Shown: in pieces, positions 36,173 to 44,712 of the stretch
Layout: each line of letters opens with the position of its first letter
Position numbering within the stretch: position 1 is the stretch's first letter
Assembly (NCBI RefSeq): GCF_003318235.1
Contig: NZ_QOCG01000014.1
Location: 21,506-85,505 of the forward strand
Length of the DNA: 64,000 bases
Source: Loktanella sp. D2R18
GTDB taxonomy: Bacteria; Pseudomonadota; Alphaproteobacteria; Rhodobacterales; Rhodobacteraceae
Direction of reading: 5' to 3'
Notes under the pieces: model-generated
Seen by the model: the letters and a program-made list of their open reading frames with translations, nothing else
Databases searched by the model: none
Told to the model about the DNA's origin: nothing
Position numbers and translations under genes: made by a program

Positions 36173-36916
36173 ATGACACATCAAAACATGGACCACTGGA
36201 AAGAGCGCGCGGACCTTGCCGCGACATTCCGCTGGGCTGCCCGGCTCAACATGCACGAAGGCGTTGCCAATCACTTTAGTCTTGCGGTGAATGATGATGG
36301 CACGCAATTCCTGATTAACCCAAACCAAGCCCATTTTGCGCGCATCAAAGCATCTGACCTGCTTTTGCTGGACGCCAATGACCCGAATGTTCTGGATCAA
36401 CCTAACGCGCCCGACCCAACCGCGTGGGGCCTGCACGGATCATTGCACCGTTTGTGTCCCCACGCACGCTGTGTCATGCACACCCATTCGATTTGGTCGA
36501 CTGTGTTGGCCTGCCTCGCCGATAGCACCCTGCCCCCAATCGATCAAAACACAGCGACATTTTATAACCGTTACGTGATCGATCAGGAATTTGGTGGTTT
36601 GGCTTTCGAATCCGAAGGCATCCGCTGCGCTGAAATGCTCTCGGACCCCGCGAAAAAAGTCATGATCATGGGCAACCATGGCGTCTTGGTCATTGGCAGC
36701 GATGTCGCTGACACATTCAACCGCCTTTATTACTTTGAACGTGCTGCAGAGACCTATGTGCGCGCTTTGCAAACCGGGCAAAAGCTGCGCGTTCTTTCTG
36801 ATGAAGTCGCGGAAAAAACAGCCAAAGAATTAGATGATTATCCCGGCCAGGCAGAGGCCCATTTGGCCGAAATCCGCGCCATCCTTGATGATGAAAAAAA
36901 CACCTACGCTAATTAA
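36173..36916 (+). CDS. class II aldolase/adducin-family protein
   Basis: The 247-residue protein has the zinc-ligand histidines in MHTHSIWSTVLA and GNHGVLVIG, and the substrate pocket start HEGVANHFSLAV. Relatives cleave or epimerise sugar phosphates or decarboxylate 3-oxo acids (for instance OtnC types). No sugar-acid kinase is nearby, so a non-phosphorylated substrate is possible. It begins 5 bp after the dehydrogenase and is in the same operon. Confidence 0.88.
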   Translation: MTHQNMDHWKERADLAATFRWAARLNMHEGVANHFSLAVNDDGTQFLINPNQAHFARIKASDLLLLDANDPNVLDQPNAPDPTAWGLHGSLHRLCPHARCVMHTHSIWSTVLACLADSTLPPIDQNTATFYNRYVIDQEFGGLAFESEGIRCAEMLSDPAKKVMIMGNHGVLVIGSDVADTFNRLYYFERAAETYVRALQTGQKLRVLSDEVAEKTAKELDDYPGQAEAHLAEIRAILDDEKNTYAN

Positions 36917-36946
36917 CGCCAACCTCCATATCACGAGATCAAGACC

Positions 36947-38056
36947 ATGATGAACACGCAGTTTGAATTGCAGGACAACGGGGTCATCGTACCGCTGTCT
37001 AGTGGCCCTAAATACTTTAACTATTACTGGCTCCGTGATGCGAGTAATTCCAGCATTGACCCCCAAACCCGCGAACGTATCTTTGACGTGTCTCAGCTTG
37101 CCAGCGCCCCCAAGGCGCAGGCCCTGTCGGTCAAAGATGATATGCTCGTGATCGATTGGGAAGCCGAAGACTGCCCAAGCGAGGTCCCGCTTGCACTGCT
37201 TGAAAGTGTTGCGACAACTGGCCGGGCCGCAGATGTTGCGGCTATCCCACGTAAGGTTTGGTATAGCGACCATTTGCCCAACATCCCTCGCATCCCGCAG
37301 GCAGAGGTGATCAACACAGCTGCCGGTCGCGCCGAGCTGACCCGCGCATTGATCGAGGACGGCATCGCCATCGTCACCGAAATGGAGCCAACGGAAGATT
37401 CCCTGCCCAATCTGGTCAAGGCAATCGGCCCGGTTACCCCATCGGGCGAAGGGTTGTTCTTTAACGTGCGCGTTGAAATTGAGCCAACAAACCTTGCCTT
37501 TACGGCGGGTCCGCTTGAAATGCACACCGACCTGCCCGGCGAAGAAGCGGCCCCAGGCGTGCAGTTCTTGCATTGCCTTGAGAATACGGTCGACGGCGGC
37601 CTTTCACTGTTTTTAGACGGCGTCGCGGTTGCGATGGCGCTTAAAGAAGAAGATCCAGACGCGTTCGACATGCTTGCGGCACATAAGATTCCGTTCTTTT
37701 ATCGGCACGATAAGATTGATTACCGGTCGCATCAGCGTGTGATCGAAACTGATCAGGACGGCAATGTCACCGGGGTGACTATTTCTCAGCATCTTCAGGA
37801 CAACATGGATCTGCCCCAAGACCTTCTTGATCGCTATTACCCGGCCTTCATCAAGTTCATTCGCATGATGCAAGAAGACCGGTTTTTGCTGAAATTCAAA
37901 TCCGAGGCCGGAAATTGCGTGGTGTTTGATAACCACCGGATCGTCCACGGGCGCGAAGGCTATGTCGCCGACAGTGGCAGTCGCCATTTGCGCGGGTGCT
38001 ACACCGACCGCGCCGCGATGCGCAGCACCTACCGGATTGCATCGAAATCTGCATAA
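36947..38056 (+). CDS. gamma-butyrobetaine hydroxylase-like Fe(II)/2-oxoglutarate dioxygenase
   Basis: The 369-residue protein has a small N-terminal domain (about residues 1-100) and a TauD/TfdA catalytic domain with the iron motif EMHTDLP (His, Asp), then FDNHRIVHGREGY with the distal His and the 2-oxoglutarate arginine. It resembles gamma-butyrobetaine/trimethyllysine hydroxylases. The N-terminal block YYWLRDASNSS has no cysteines where these enzymes often have a zinc-binding cysteine group. The substrate may be a quaternary or hydroxy acid, but this is inference. It is the last gene of the plus-strand half of the catabolic island. Confidence 0.85.
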   Translation: MMNTQFELQDNGVIVPLSSGPKYFNYYWLRDASNSSIDPQTRERIFDVSQLASAPKAQALSVKDDMLVIDWEAEDCPSEVPLALLESVATTGRAADVAAIPRKVWYSDHLPNIPRIPQAEVINTAAGRAELTRALIEDGIAIVTEMEPTEDSLPNLVKAIGPVTPSGEGLFFNVRVEIEPTNLAFTAGPLEMHTDLPGEEAAPGVQFLHCLENTVDGGLSLFLDGVAVAMALKEEDPDAFDMLAAHKIPFFYRHDKIDYRSHQRVIETDQDGNVTGVTISQHLQDNMDLPQDLLDRYYPAFIKFIRMMQEDRFLLKFKSEAGNCVVFDNHRIVHGREGYVADSGSRHLRGCYTDRAAMRSTYRIASKSA

Positions 38057-38061
38057 AAAAA

Positions 38062-38096
38062 CGGCGCGGGGATCAAACCCCGCGCCGCATCTTTTT
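38062..38096 (+). terminator. bidirectional terminator between convergent operons
   Basis: CGGCGCGGGG (38062-38071) pairs perfectly with CCCCGCGCCG (38078-38087) around ATCAAA, with A-rich sequence before and CTTTTT after. It can serve both the dioxygenase gene and the convergent aldehyde dehydrogenase gene. Confidence 0.92.
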
Positions 38097-38112
38097 GAAT
38101 TTATTGATCTAT

Positions 38113-39543
38113 TTACGCCACGAACGGCGGGCGCACCTTTACCTCAAGATAATCTTCTAGACCAAGCATCCCACCTTCGCGGCCATTGCCAGACTGTTTA
38201 TAGCCACCAAAAGGTGATCCATAGTCAGGTCCGCGCCCGTTGATCTGGATCGTTCCCGCACGCAGTTGACGCACGACACGCGCAGCGCGCTCTGGGTCAC
38301 TTGTCTGCACATATGCGGCCAATCCATATTCTGTGTCATTGGCCATGCGGATGGCGTCTTGTTCTGTATCAAACGGCGTGATCACCAAAACCGGACCAAA
38401 GATTTCTTCGCGTGAAATCCGCATATCGTGATCCACATCACAGAAAATCGTAGGCTTCACGAACCAGCCTTTGTTGATCCCGTCAGGACGCCCAAGACCA
38501 CCGACCAAAACCCGTGCGCCTTCGTCAATCCCCATTTGGATCATGGCCTGCACCCGGTCATATTGGATTTTATCGAACAAAGGCCCGATGTGGTCGCCCT
38601 CTTGCGTTGGATCGCCAACTTCTTGTGTCAAGGCGACAGATTTCGCGATCTCGAGCACATCATCATAGCAGCTGCGTTCCACCAAAAGGCGCGTGGGCGC
38701 GTTGCATGATTGGCCCGTGTTATAAAAACAGCCTTCGACACTTTCCTTAATCCGCTTGTCCAAATCAGCGTCGGCGAAAACAAGGTTAGGTGACTTGCCA
38801 CCCAATTCGAGCGTCACGCGTTTGACGGTGTCAGCCGCATCCTTTGATACAGCTGTGCCCGCGCGGGTGGACCCGGTAAAGGACATCATCGCAATATCAG
38901 GATGGCGCGACATTGCAGACCCAACCGATGGCCCATCACCCTGCACAAGGTTGAAAACACCAGCGGGATAGCCAGCGGCATCCACGATTTCAGCATAGAT
39001 TTGCGCAGACCACGGCGTGTGCTCTGAAGGTTTTAGCACGCAAGTCGCCCCAGTTGCCAAAGCAGGCACAACCTTAAGCGCAATTTGGTTAATCGGCCAG
39101 TTCCACGGTGTGATCAGACCGCAAACACCAATCGGTTCATGGCTGATGATATCGCCATTGTACAAGATTTCTTCTTCGTCCAAAGTTTCAAGCGCCGTAA
39201 TAAAATGATCCAAGTGGCCCAAGCCCGCGTCGGCTTGCACACCCAAAGACATCGTCGCTGGCGCACCCATTTCTGCGGTCATCGCCTCTGCCAGATCGCC
39301 CATTCGCGCCTCTGTTGCGACACGCAGCTTTTTCAGCAGCGCGAGGCGTTCTTCCTTAGTGGTCATTGAAAACGTTTCAAACGCACGTTTGGCTGCTGCC
39401 ACCGCGCGATCGACATCTTCGCTATTGCCCATTGATACCGTCCCGATTTGGGCTTCGGTCGCGGGGTTCATGATGGGCATTGTTGCGTCAGACGCCGGGT
39501 CCACCCATGCGCCATCAATATAGAATTTATTCAGTGTCAGCAT
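38113..39543 (-). CDS. NAD(P)-dependent aldehyde dehydrogenase
   Basis: The 476-residue enzyme oxidises an aldehyde to the acid. It has TPWNWPINQIALK, the catalytic cysteine in FYNTGQSCNAPTRLLVE, the base in LELGGKSPNLV, and EIFGPVLVITPF near the end. The start at 39543 gives a normal MLTLNKFYIDGAW beginning; a longer start at 39630 is not supported. It is the last gene of the GMC-enolase-ALDH operon and suits oxidation of the aldehyde made by the GMC enzyme. Confidence 0.92.
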   Translation of the reverse strand: MLTLNKFYIDGAWVDPASDATMPIMNPATEAQIGTVSMGNSEDVDRAVAAAKRAFETFSMTTKEERLALLKKLRVATEARMGDLAEAMTAEMGAPATMSLGVQADAGLGHLDHFITALETLDEEEILYNGDIISHEPIGVCGLITPWNWPINQIALKVVPALATGATCVLKPSEHTPWSAQIYAEIVDAAGYPAGVFNLVQGDGPSVGSAMSRHPDIAMMSFTGSTRAGTAVSKDAADTVKRVTLELGGKSPNLVFADADLDKRIKESVEGCFYNTGQSCNAPTRLLVERSCYDDVLEIAKSVALTQEVGDPTQEGDHIGPLFDKIQYDRVQAMIQMGIDEGARVLVGGLGRPDGINKGWFVKPTIFCDVDHDMRISREEIFGPVLVITPFDTEQDAIRMANDTEYGLAAYVQTSDPERAARVVRQLRAGTIQINGRGPDYGSPFGGYKQSGNGREGGMLGLEDYLEVKVRPPFVA

Positions 39544-39553
39544 ATTGCGTCTC

Positions 39554-40765
39554 CTAGTGGGTAATCGGTTGTTGTGCCATTTCGAGGTGAAGCGCGTCGC
39601 CCGTATAGGGCATATCGGCGATTGCCTCATCGTTGAGTTCCAACCCTAAACCTGGGGTCGTTGGGGGAATAATGTAACCATTGTCCCACGTAATTTCGCC
39701 TTTCACAGAGGACATGTAGGGACCATCAAATGTGCCAATGCTTTCCAAGATCAAAAAGTTCGGACTGCATGACGCGATTTGGATATTCGCTGCGGCAACA
39801 ATGGGACCACAATAGAGATGCGGCGCAATTTGCACCGACCGCGTTTCTGCCATCCCGGCGATCTTCTTGGCTTCCAGAAGCCCCCCAACCCGGCCCAAAT
39901 TGATCTGCAGGATGGAGGCCGCGCTCGTTTCTATCATCCGTGCGAACTCATGTTTGGTGCAAAGCCGTTCGCCAGCGGCGACGGGAATAGATGTGAATGC
40001 CGCGACCTGCGCCATGTCTGAGGGGTTTTCCGGCGGTAGCGGTTCTTCGAACCAAAGCGGATCGAACGGTTCAATCGCACGCGCCATACGTTTGGCACCA
40101 GACACCGTAAACTGCCCATGCGTGCCAAAAAGTAGGTCCGCGCTGTCACCAACCGCCGCGCGGATCGCACGGCAAAAGCCAACGCTCAGTGTGATATCTT
40201 CCAGCCGAGGCTGCCGCCCATCATAGATCGAAAATGGACCCGCTGGGTCAAATTTCAGCGCGGTAAACCCCTGCTCGACCATTTCAGCCGCGATCTGAGC
40301 CGCGATGTCTGGATCATTGTAGGCATTCGGCGTTGATGGATCGGGATAGACATCACCGGACGGCGGATAAATATAGGAATAGCTGCGCAAGCGATCATGC
40401 ACGCGCCCGCCAAGCAATTCGTAAACAGGCTTATCCGCAGCCTTGCCGACGATATCCCAACACGCCATTTCCAGACCACTAAAGACACCCATTACAGTGA
40501 CATCGGGGCGCTGCGTAAAACCGGCCCCGTAAGATTTGCGAAACAGTTTCTCAATATGATGGGGGTCGGCCCCGTCAAAATGGCGCCCGAACATATCGCG
40601 GGCCATCGCACAGCATAGATCCGGGCCGAATGTCGCGTTATAAATCTCGCCGACGCCAGTGATCCCGCAGGCGGTGGTCAGGCGGACAAAGATAAAATAG
40701 CGCCCACCATGGCGCGGCGGCGGGTTTCCCACGACAAAGGTTTCCAGTTTTTCGAGCTTCATCAT
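39554..40765 (-). CDS. mandelate racemase/muconate lactonizing family enzyme (acid-sugar dehydratase-like)
   Basis: The 403-residue enolase-superfamily protein has the metal and base residues of the ManD/acid-sugar dehydratase group: ALKFDPAGPF, LLFGTHGQFT, LWFEEPLPPENP, IAAGERLCT-like VAAGERLCT and APHLYCGPI with the His used for dehydration. The likely reaction is dehydration of an aldonate or related acid. Its ATG overlaps the GMC stop (ATGA), so it is translationally coupled; an alternative start lies one codon downstream. Confidence 0.88.
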   Translation of the reverse strand: MMKLEKLETFVVGNPPPRHGGRYFIFVRLTTACGITGVGEIYNATFGPDLCCAMARDMFGRHFDGADPHHIEKLFRKSYGAGFTQRPDVTVMGVFSGLEMACWDIVGKAADKPVYELLGGRVHDRLRSYSYIYPPSGDVYPDPSTPNAYNDPDIAAQIAAEMVEQGFTALKFDPAGPFSIYDGRQPRLEDITLSVGFCRAIRAAVGDSADLLFGTHGQFTVSGAKRMARAIEPFDPLWFEEPLPPENPSDMAQVAAFTSIPVAAGERLCTKHEFARMIETSAASILQINLGRVGGLLEAKKIAGMAETRSVQIAPHLYCGPIVAAANIQIASCSPNFLILESIGTFDGPYMSSVKGEITWDNGYIIPPTTPGLGLELNDEAIADMPYTGDALHLEMAQQPITH

Positions 40766-42378
40766 GCGTCCTCTAGGATAAGTGCGGCGGCGCGTAGCGC
40801 CAGCATCATTGTTGGCGCATTTGTATTGCCTGAGGTGATATTAGGAAAGGCCGAAGCATCTGCGACACGTAAACCAGACACGCCGTGGACACGCAATTTT
40901 TCATCCAAAACAGAATCTTGCGCGGTGCGGCCCATCCGGCAAGTACAGGTTGGATGATAGACGGTGGACGCGCGGTTCTGAAAGTCTTGCAACAGGCCCG
41001 CATCATCCATTTGCATCAAATCTGGGGCTTTGGCCTGCGTCGTCACCGCGCGCAGGCTTGCGGTGCGCGCAAACCCTTGAAGAACTTTGCCCGCCGCAAT
41101 TGCTGCCGCCTTGTCGCCGTCAGTTTCTAATGAATTTGGTTGAATGATCGGCGCGTCTTGCGCATGTGGCGATGCGATCTCAACGGTTCCCGAGCTTGTC
41201 GGGCGGCACGGTTGCGCGGAAATTTGGTAACCTGGCGTCGCATCCACGGTCACATCGCCAGATGCAGATAGCCCATAAGACACGGGGTTAAAGTAAAGCT
41301 GCACATCCGGCACAGCACTATCCGGGTCAGTACGAACAAAACCGCCCACTTGGTTCACGGGCACCGCGAGCGGTCCCTTCCGTGTCAGTAAATATTGCAG
41401 CCCGGCACGTAATCGCCCAAACCGGCGCCCAAGTACGTTGTTGAGCGTCGGGGTACTCGCTTGAAACTGATATGAAACGGCCAGATGGTCCTGCAAACCG
41501 CGCCCAACCCGGGGCAAATCATGTATAACGTCGATACCGTGCGCGCGCAGCACCTCAGCCGGACCGAGCCCAGACAGTTGCATCAATTTCGGCGAATTGA
41601 TCGCACCCGCGCAGAGTATCACCTCTTTGCGGGCTTTCGCAATTTGCGACACGCCACGTTGTTTCAACGATACCCCCGTCACGGCGCGCCCATCTAAGAC
41701 CAAGCGATCAACTTCGGCATGGCGCTTGATATGCAAATTCGTGCGACGCCGCGCGGGTCGCAAAAACGCATCAGCAGAGGACCAACGAAACCCATTGCGT
41801 ACGGTGCTCCGGTAGTAGCTAACGCCGTCTGCGTCAGGCGCGTTCAAATTCGCGATAACCGGATAGCCAGCATCGCCCGCGGCATCGAGGAATACCTTCG
41901 AAAACGGCGACATCTGATCGGTCAGGTCTGTTACATGAATTGGGCCATTACCCCGGGTCTGACGCCCGGCACCTGGCATTTTCGTGTGGGTTTCAGCGGC
42001 ATCATATACCGCGCGCACTGCATCCCAGCCCCAACCACGCGCCCCTGCCGCCTCCCAATCGTCGAAATCTCTGGGCAACCCACGCATATAGGTCATCGCG
42101 TTGATGGAGCTAGAGCCGCCAATGAGCTTGCCGCGCGGCCAAGATATCGCGCGCCCGTTCAGACCGGGATCGGGGGCCGTCTGGTACCCCCAATTCAACG
42201 CTGGGTTGGCCACATTGATTGCATAGCCCAACGGAACTTTGACCCAAAACCGGGCGTCGCTGCCACCACTTTCTAAAAGCAACACAGTATGCTTGCCGCA
42301 AGCGCTTAGCCGATTGGCCAAAACGCAACCCGCAGATCCCGCGCCAACGATAACATAGTCAAATTCCAAGTGCTTCAT
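40762..42378 (-). CDS. GMC-family FAD oxidoreductase (choline/alcohol dehydrogenase-like)
   Basis: The 538-residue flavoprotein has the FAD Rossmann motif VIVGAGSAGCVLANRLS, the PROSITE-type GMC block PRGKLIGGSSSINAMTYMRG, ILCAGAINSPKLMQLSGLGP and, near the end, the catalytic histidine in STVYHPTCTCRMG with an asparagine in SGNTNAPTMM. It oxidises a primary or secondary alcohol; the name choline dehydrogenase would be too specific. It heads the minus-strand operon, divergent from a LysR gene with about 160 bp between. Confidence 0.92.
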   Translation of the reverse strand: MKHLEFDYVIVGAGSAGCVLANRLSACGKHTVLLLESGGSDARFWVKVPLGYAINVANPALNWGYQTAPDPGLNGRAISWPRGKLIGGSSSINAMTYMRGLPRDFDDWEAAGARGWGWDAVRAVYDAAETHTKMPGAGRQTRGNGPIHVTDLTDQMSPFSKVFLDAAGDAGYPVIANLNAPDADGVSYYRSTVRNGFRWSSADAFLRPARRRTNLHIKRHAEVDRLVLDGRAVTGVSLKQRGVSQIAKARKEVILCAGAINSPKLMQLSGLGPAEVLRAHGIDVIHDLPRVGRGLQDHLAVSYQFQASTPTLNNVLGRRFGRLRAGLQYLLTRKGPLAVPVNQVGGFVRTDPDSAVPDVQLYFNPVSYGLSASGDVTVDATPGYQISAQPCRPTSSGTVEIASPHAQDAPIIQPNSLETDGDKAAAIAAGKVLQGFARTASLRAVTTQAKAPDLMQMDDAGLLQDFQNRASTVYHPTCTCRMGRTAQDSVLDEKLRVHGVSGLRVADASAFPNITSGNTNAPTMMLALRAAALILEDA

Positions 42379-42539
42379 GGGGTCAGCCCGTGTTTCTAGG
42401 GGGCCAATTTGCAGCTATTTTCCCGATGACTTCAAACAAGCACTTTTGCGCCTAAGGGGTGGTTTTCGTTAATCACAAAGACTTGAAGGGTAAGCCAGTT
42501 TCGTGCATCGTAACGTACGGATCGACAGGAATTATCGCG

Positions 42540-43415
42540 ATGAGAAAACTCCCGCATGTGACTTGGCTGCGCACATTTGAGGCAGCAGCGCGGCATAGTT
42601 CATTCGCAGCCGCAGCAGACGAACTACACCTCACCCCAGCCGCGGTAAGTCAGCAGATCAAACTGCTGGAAGAAACATTGGAAATGAAGCTATTCAAACG
42701 GCTTCCGAAGGGCGTTGAGCTGACTGATATCGGGCAGGCCTACGCGCAGCCGGTCCGCGCGTCCTTTGTAGATCTGCAAACAGCGACAGAGGGGCTTTTT
42801 CAACCCAAACGGAAAACGACACTGCGAGTGCGTGCATCGATTTCTTTTGGGGTGTTGGTTTTAGCACCACGTCTAGCAGATTTTCGCGCGCTCCACCCGG
42901 AAATAGACATCATCTTATCGACGACCGTTTGGTCGGACCGGATGAACGATGCAACAATCGATATTGATATCCGCTACGGCGGAGGCAATTGGCCAGAGCC
43001 AAATATTTGGTCGCTGGGGGATGGTCAGGCCTCGCTCGTTTGCAACCCAGCCGAGGCCGCGCGTTTGCAACGTGATCCAGCACTTTTAAAAGATGCTGAT
43101 ATCGTTCCGATTATTGGATCGGAAAATGACTGGACGCTCATGTTTGAAGAATTAGGCGTTGAATGCCCGCCGCCGCCTGCTTGGATGCCGGTCGATTCAT
43201 CGGTTGTGGCACTGGAATTGATCGCCAGCGGACGCGGCGCCGCGATCGTCAACACGATGTTTTCGCGCCGCTATATAAAACGCGGCCTCTTAGCAGAGCC
43301 ATTCAGGCAAACGTTAGAAACGCGCAATAATTTCTACATCGTCGCGCAGCCTGACCCAAAAAAACAACCGCATATCGCTAAATTCCATGAATGGCTCGCG
43401 ACAATAATTGCCTAG
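42540..43415 (+). CDS. LysR-family regulator (GcvA-like)
   Basis: The 291-residue protein starts with the LysR helix-turn-helix, FEAAARHSSFAAAADELHLT, then PAAVSQQIKLLEETL, and has a periplasmic-binding-like effector domain. PHVTWLRTFEAAARH is typical of the GcvA-type branch. The ATG at 42540 is chosen because the HTH then begins at residue 14, as in the family. It is divergent from the GMC operon and probably its regulator, although no T-N11-A site has been identified. Confidence 0.9.
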   Translation: MRKLPHVTWLRTFEAAARHSSFAAAADELHLTPAAVSQQIKLLEETLEMKLFKRLPKGVELTDIGQAYAQPVRASFVDLQTATEGLFQPKRKTTLRVRASISFGVLVLAPRLADFRALHPEIDIILSTTVWSDRMNDATIDIDIRYGGGNWPEPNIWSLGDGQASLVCNPAEAARLQRDPALLKDADIVPIIGSENDWTLMFEELGVECPPPPAWMPVDSSVVALELIASGRGAAIVNTMFSRRYIKRGLLAEPFRQTLETRNNFYIVAQPDPKKQPHIAKFHEWLATIIA

Positions 43416-43482
43416 ACAAACCCGATCGACAGATCGTTGATTTGTTCTCTAGCTGCGCAAACGACGCTCAAAATTTAGTGTT

Positions 43483-44712
43483 TTACGAACGAAGCTGCCC
43501 CCCCCGCCCCTGCATATCGGCAAAAAACAAATCTGGGTTGTTATTGAGCTTGGCATGTTTTCGCACGCCCATGCGGCGGCCCGCCAACCCAAATGCCTTC
43601 GCGACCAAGGTCCTATTCGTTGGGAACAGATCCGAACGAGTTTGTGCCCGGACAGGTTTTGATGGGGCAGATTTTCCCTTTGCTTTCGCCACAGGTGCGC
43701 CACCCGGCTTTGGCCTTTTGGGTGCCCACGCGTCATAGGCCTGCATGATTGCGTCAACTTCATCATTGGACATGACATCTACGATTTCGTTTTTGCTGGG
43801 AACGAAACAGTCAAAAAGAATTCCGCCCTCTCGCCCTAAGAACTCTGTGGCCAGATCAGCATTTGTTTGCGCCACATCGTCAAGGATCGCGCCACGCATC
43901 GTGTCGGTTAATAGATCCAAACGGGGCGGTGGCAGGCTCTTCTTTTGGCGCAACTGCGTCACATTTAGCCCCGCTGCTTCAATGAAGTTAAAGTAAGCAT
44001 TCCGGTCGGACCAATCATGGCTATTGAGCCTACGGATGAAATTCACATGCGCCGTACCAAATGGGAATCTATTTTCTTGCCGTGGTTCGGGACGCGGCAA
44101 ATCGGCATGTGAATCTAGCTGAGTTAACGCCAGAAAATCACTAACAATATCGCCATCCTTCAGCCGTTTCCTGTCATAAATACCGATGTGTATTTTTGAT
44201 TTATCAACGACAGCTCCCACAGTTTCATGCGCCCATAGTAGTTAAGCCGGCTGCGGGTTTGATGCGTTTTGAGCCAGTCTTCAATCGGCTGTGCGACCCG
44301 CCCCACCGCGCCACCAGCCACAAATTCTGCGTATTGCGAATTCGCCCAATCATCCTGACGGCGCAGATAAGTCACCATCTCAACATCGTAGTCCGAAAAA
44401 TGGCGCGCGAGCTCTATCGCATTTGGGTTTAAGAAATACGCCTCAGATGACAGAATAACCGTGTGTATTTTGCCGCCGGCAAGTGCAAGCGTCGCGTCGA
44501 TATGGTCTTTTAGTCGCGATTTTTGCTGCACAGCCTCGGGAACAAACTGCGCATGCCCCGCCTGTTTATGGGGGGCGTGCTTTCTGCCAGAATAGCCCGA
44601 CTTCGGGGACGTAGACACCAGCGCGCAATAGCGCAGCCCGGTTCTGTTCCAGGAAATGCTGAATAAAGGTCGATCCGGTCTTCGTCGATCCAATATGGAT
44701 GATAAGCCGTGG
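43483..44712 (-). pseudogene. frameshifted sulfotransferase-like domain
   Basis: The domain continues the fusion protein at 44566-47085 but lies in three frames. It starts with RLIIHIGSTKTGSTFIQHF in the first frame. At a run of six C (minus strand; 44570-44575) the frame ends; with five C it would continue PHKQAGHAQFVPEAV in the second frame, through SSEAYFLNPNAIELARHF. At 44216-44218 a GGG run ends that frame; with one more G it would continue as AVVDKSKIHIGIYDRKRL, ending at 43483. Single-base homopolymer changes explain both breaks. The corrected chain would be about 1,200 residues. Sequencing error is the alternative to real decay. Confidence 0.75.

Noticed and set aside
36830..37573. 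247-codon minus-strand ORF
   Set aside because: It is a shadow of the aldolase end and the dioxygenase start and has no recognisable motif.
40762..42378. Naming the GMC enzyme choline dehydrogenase (betA)
   Set aside because: The motifs are common to all GMC oxidoreductases and the neighbours are acid-sugar-type enzymes, not betaine genes.
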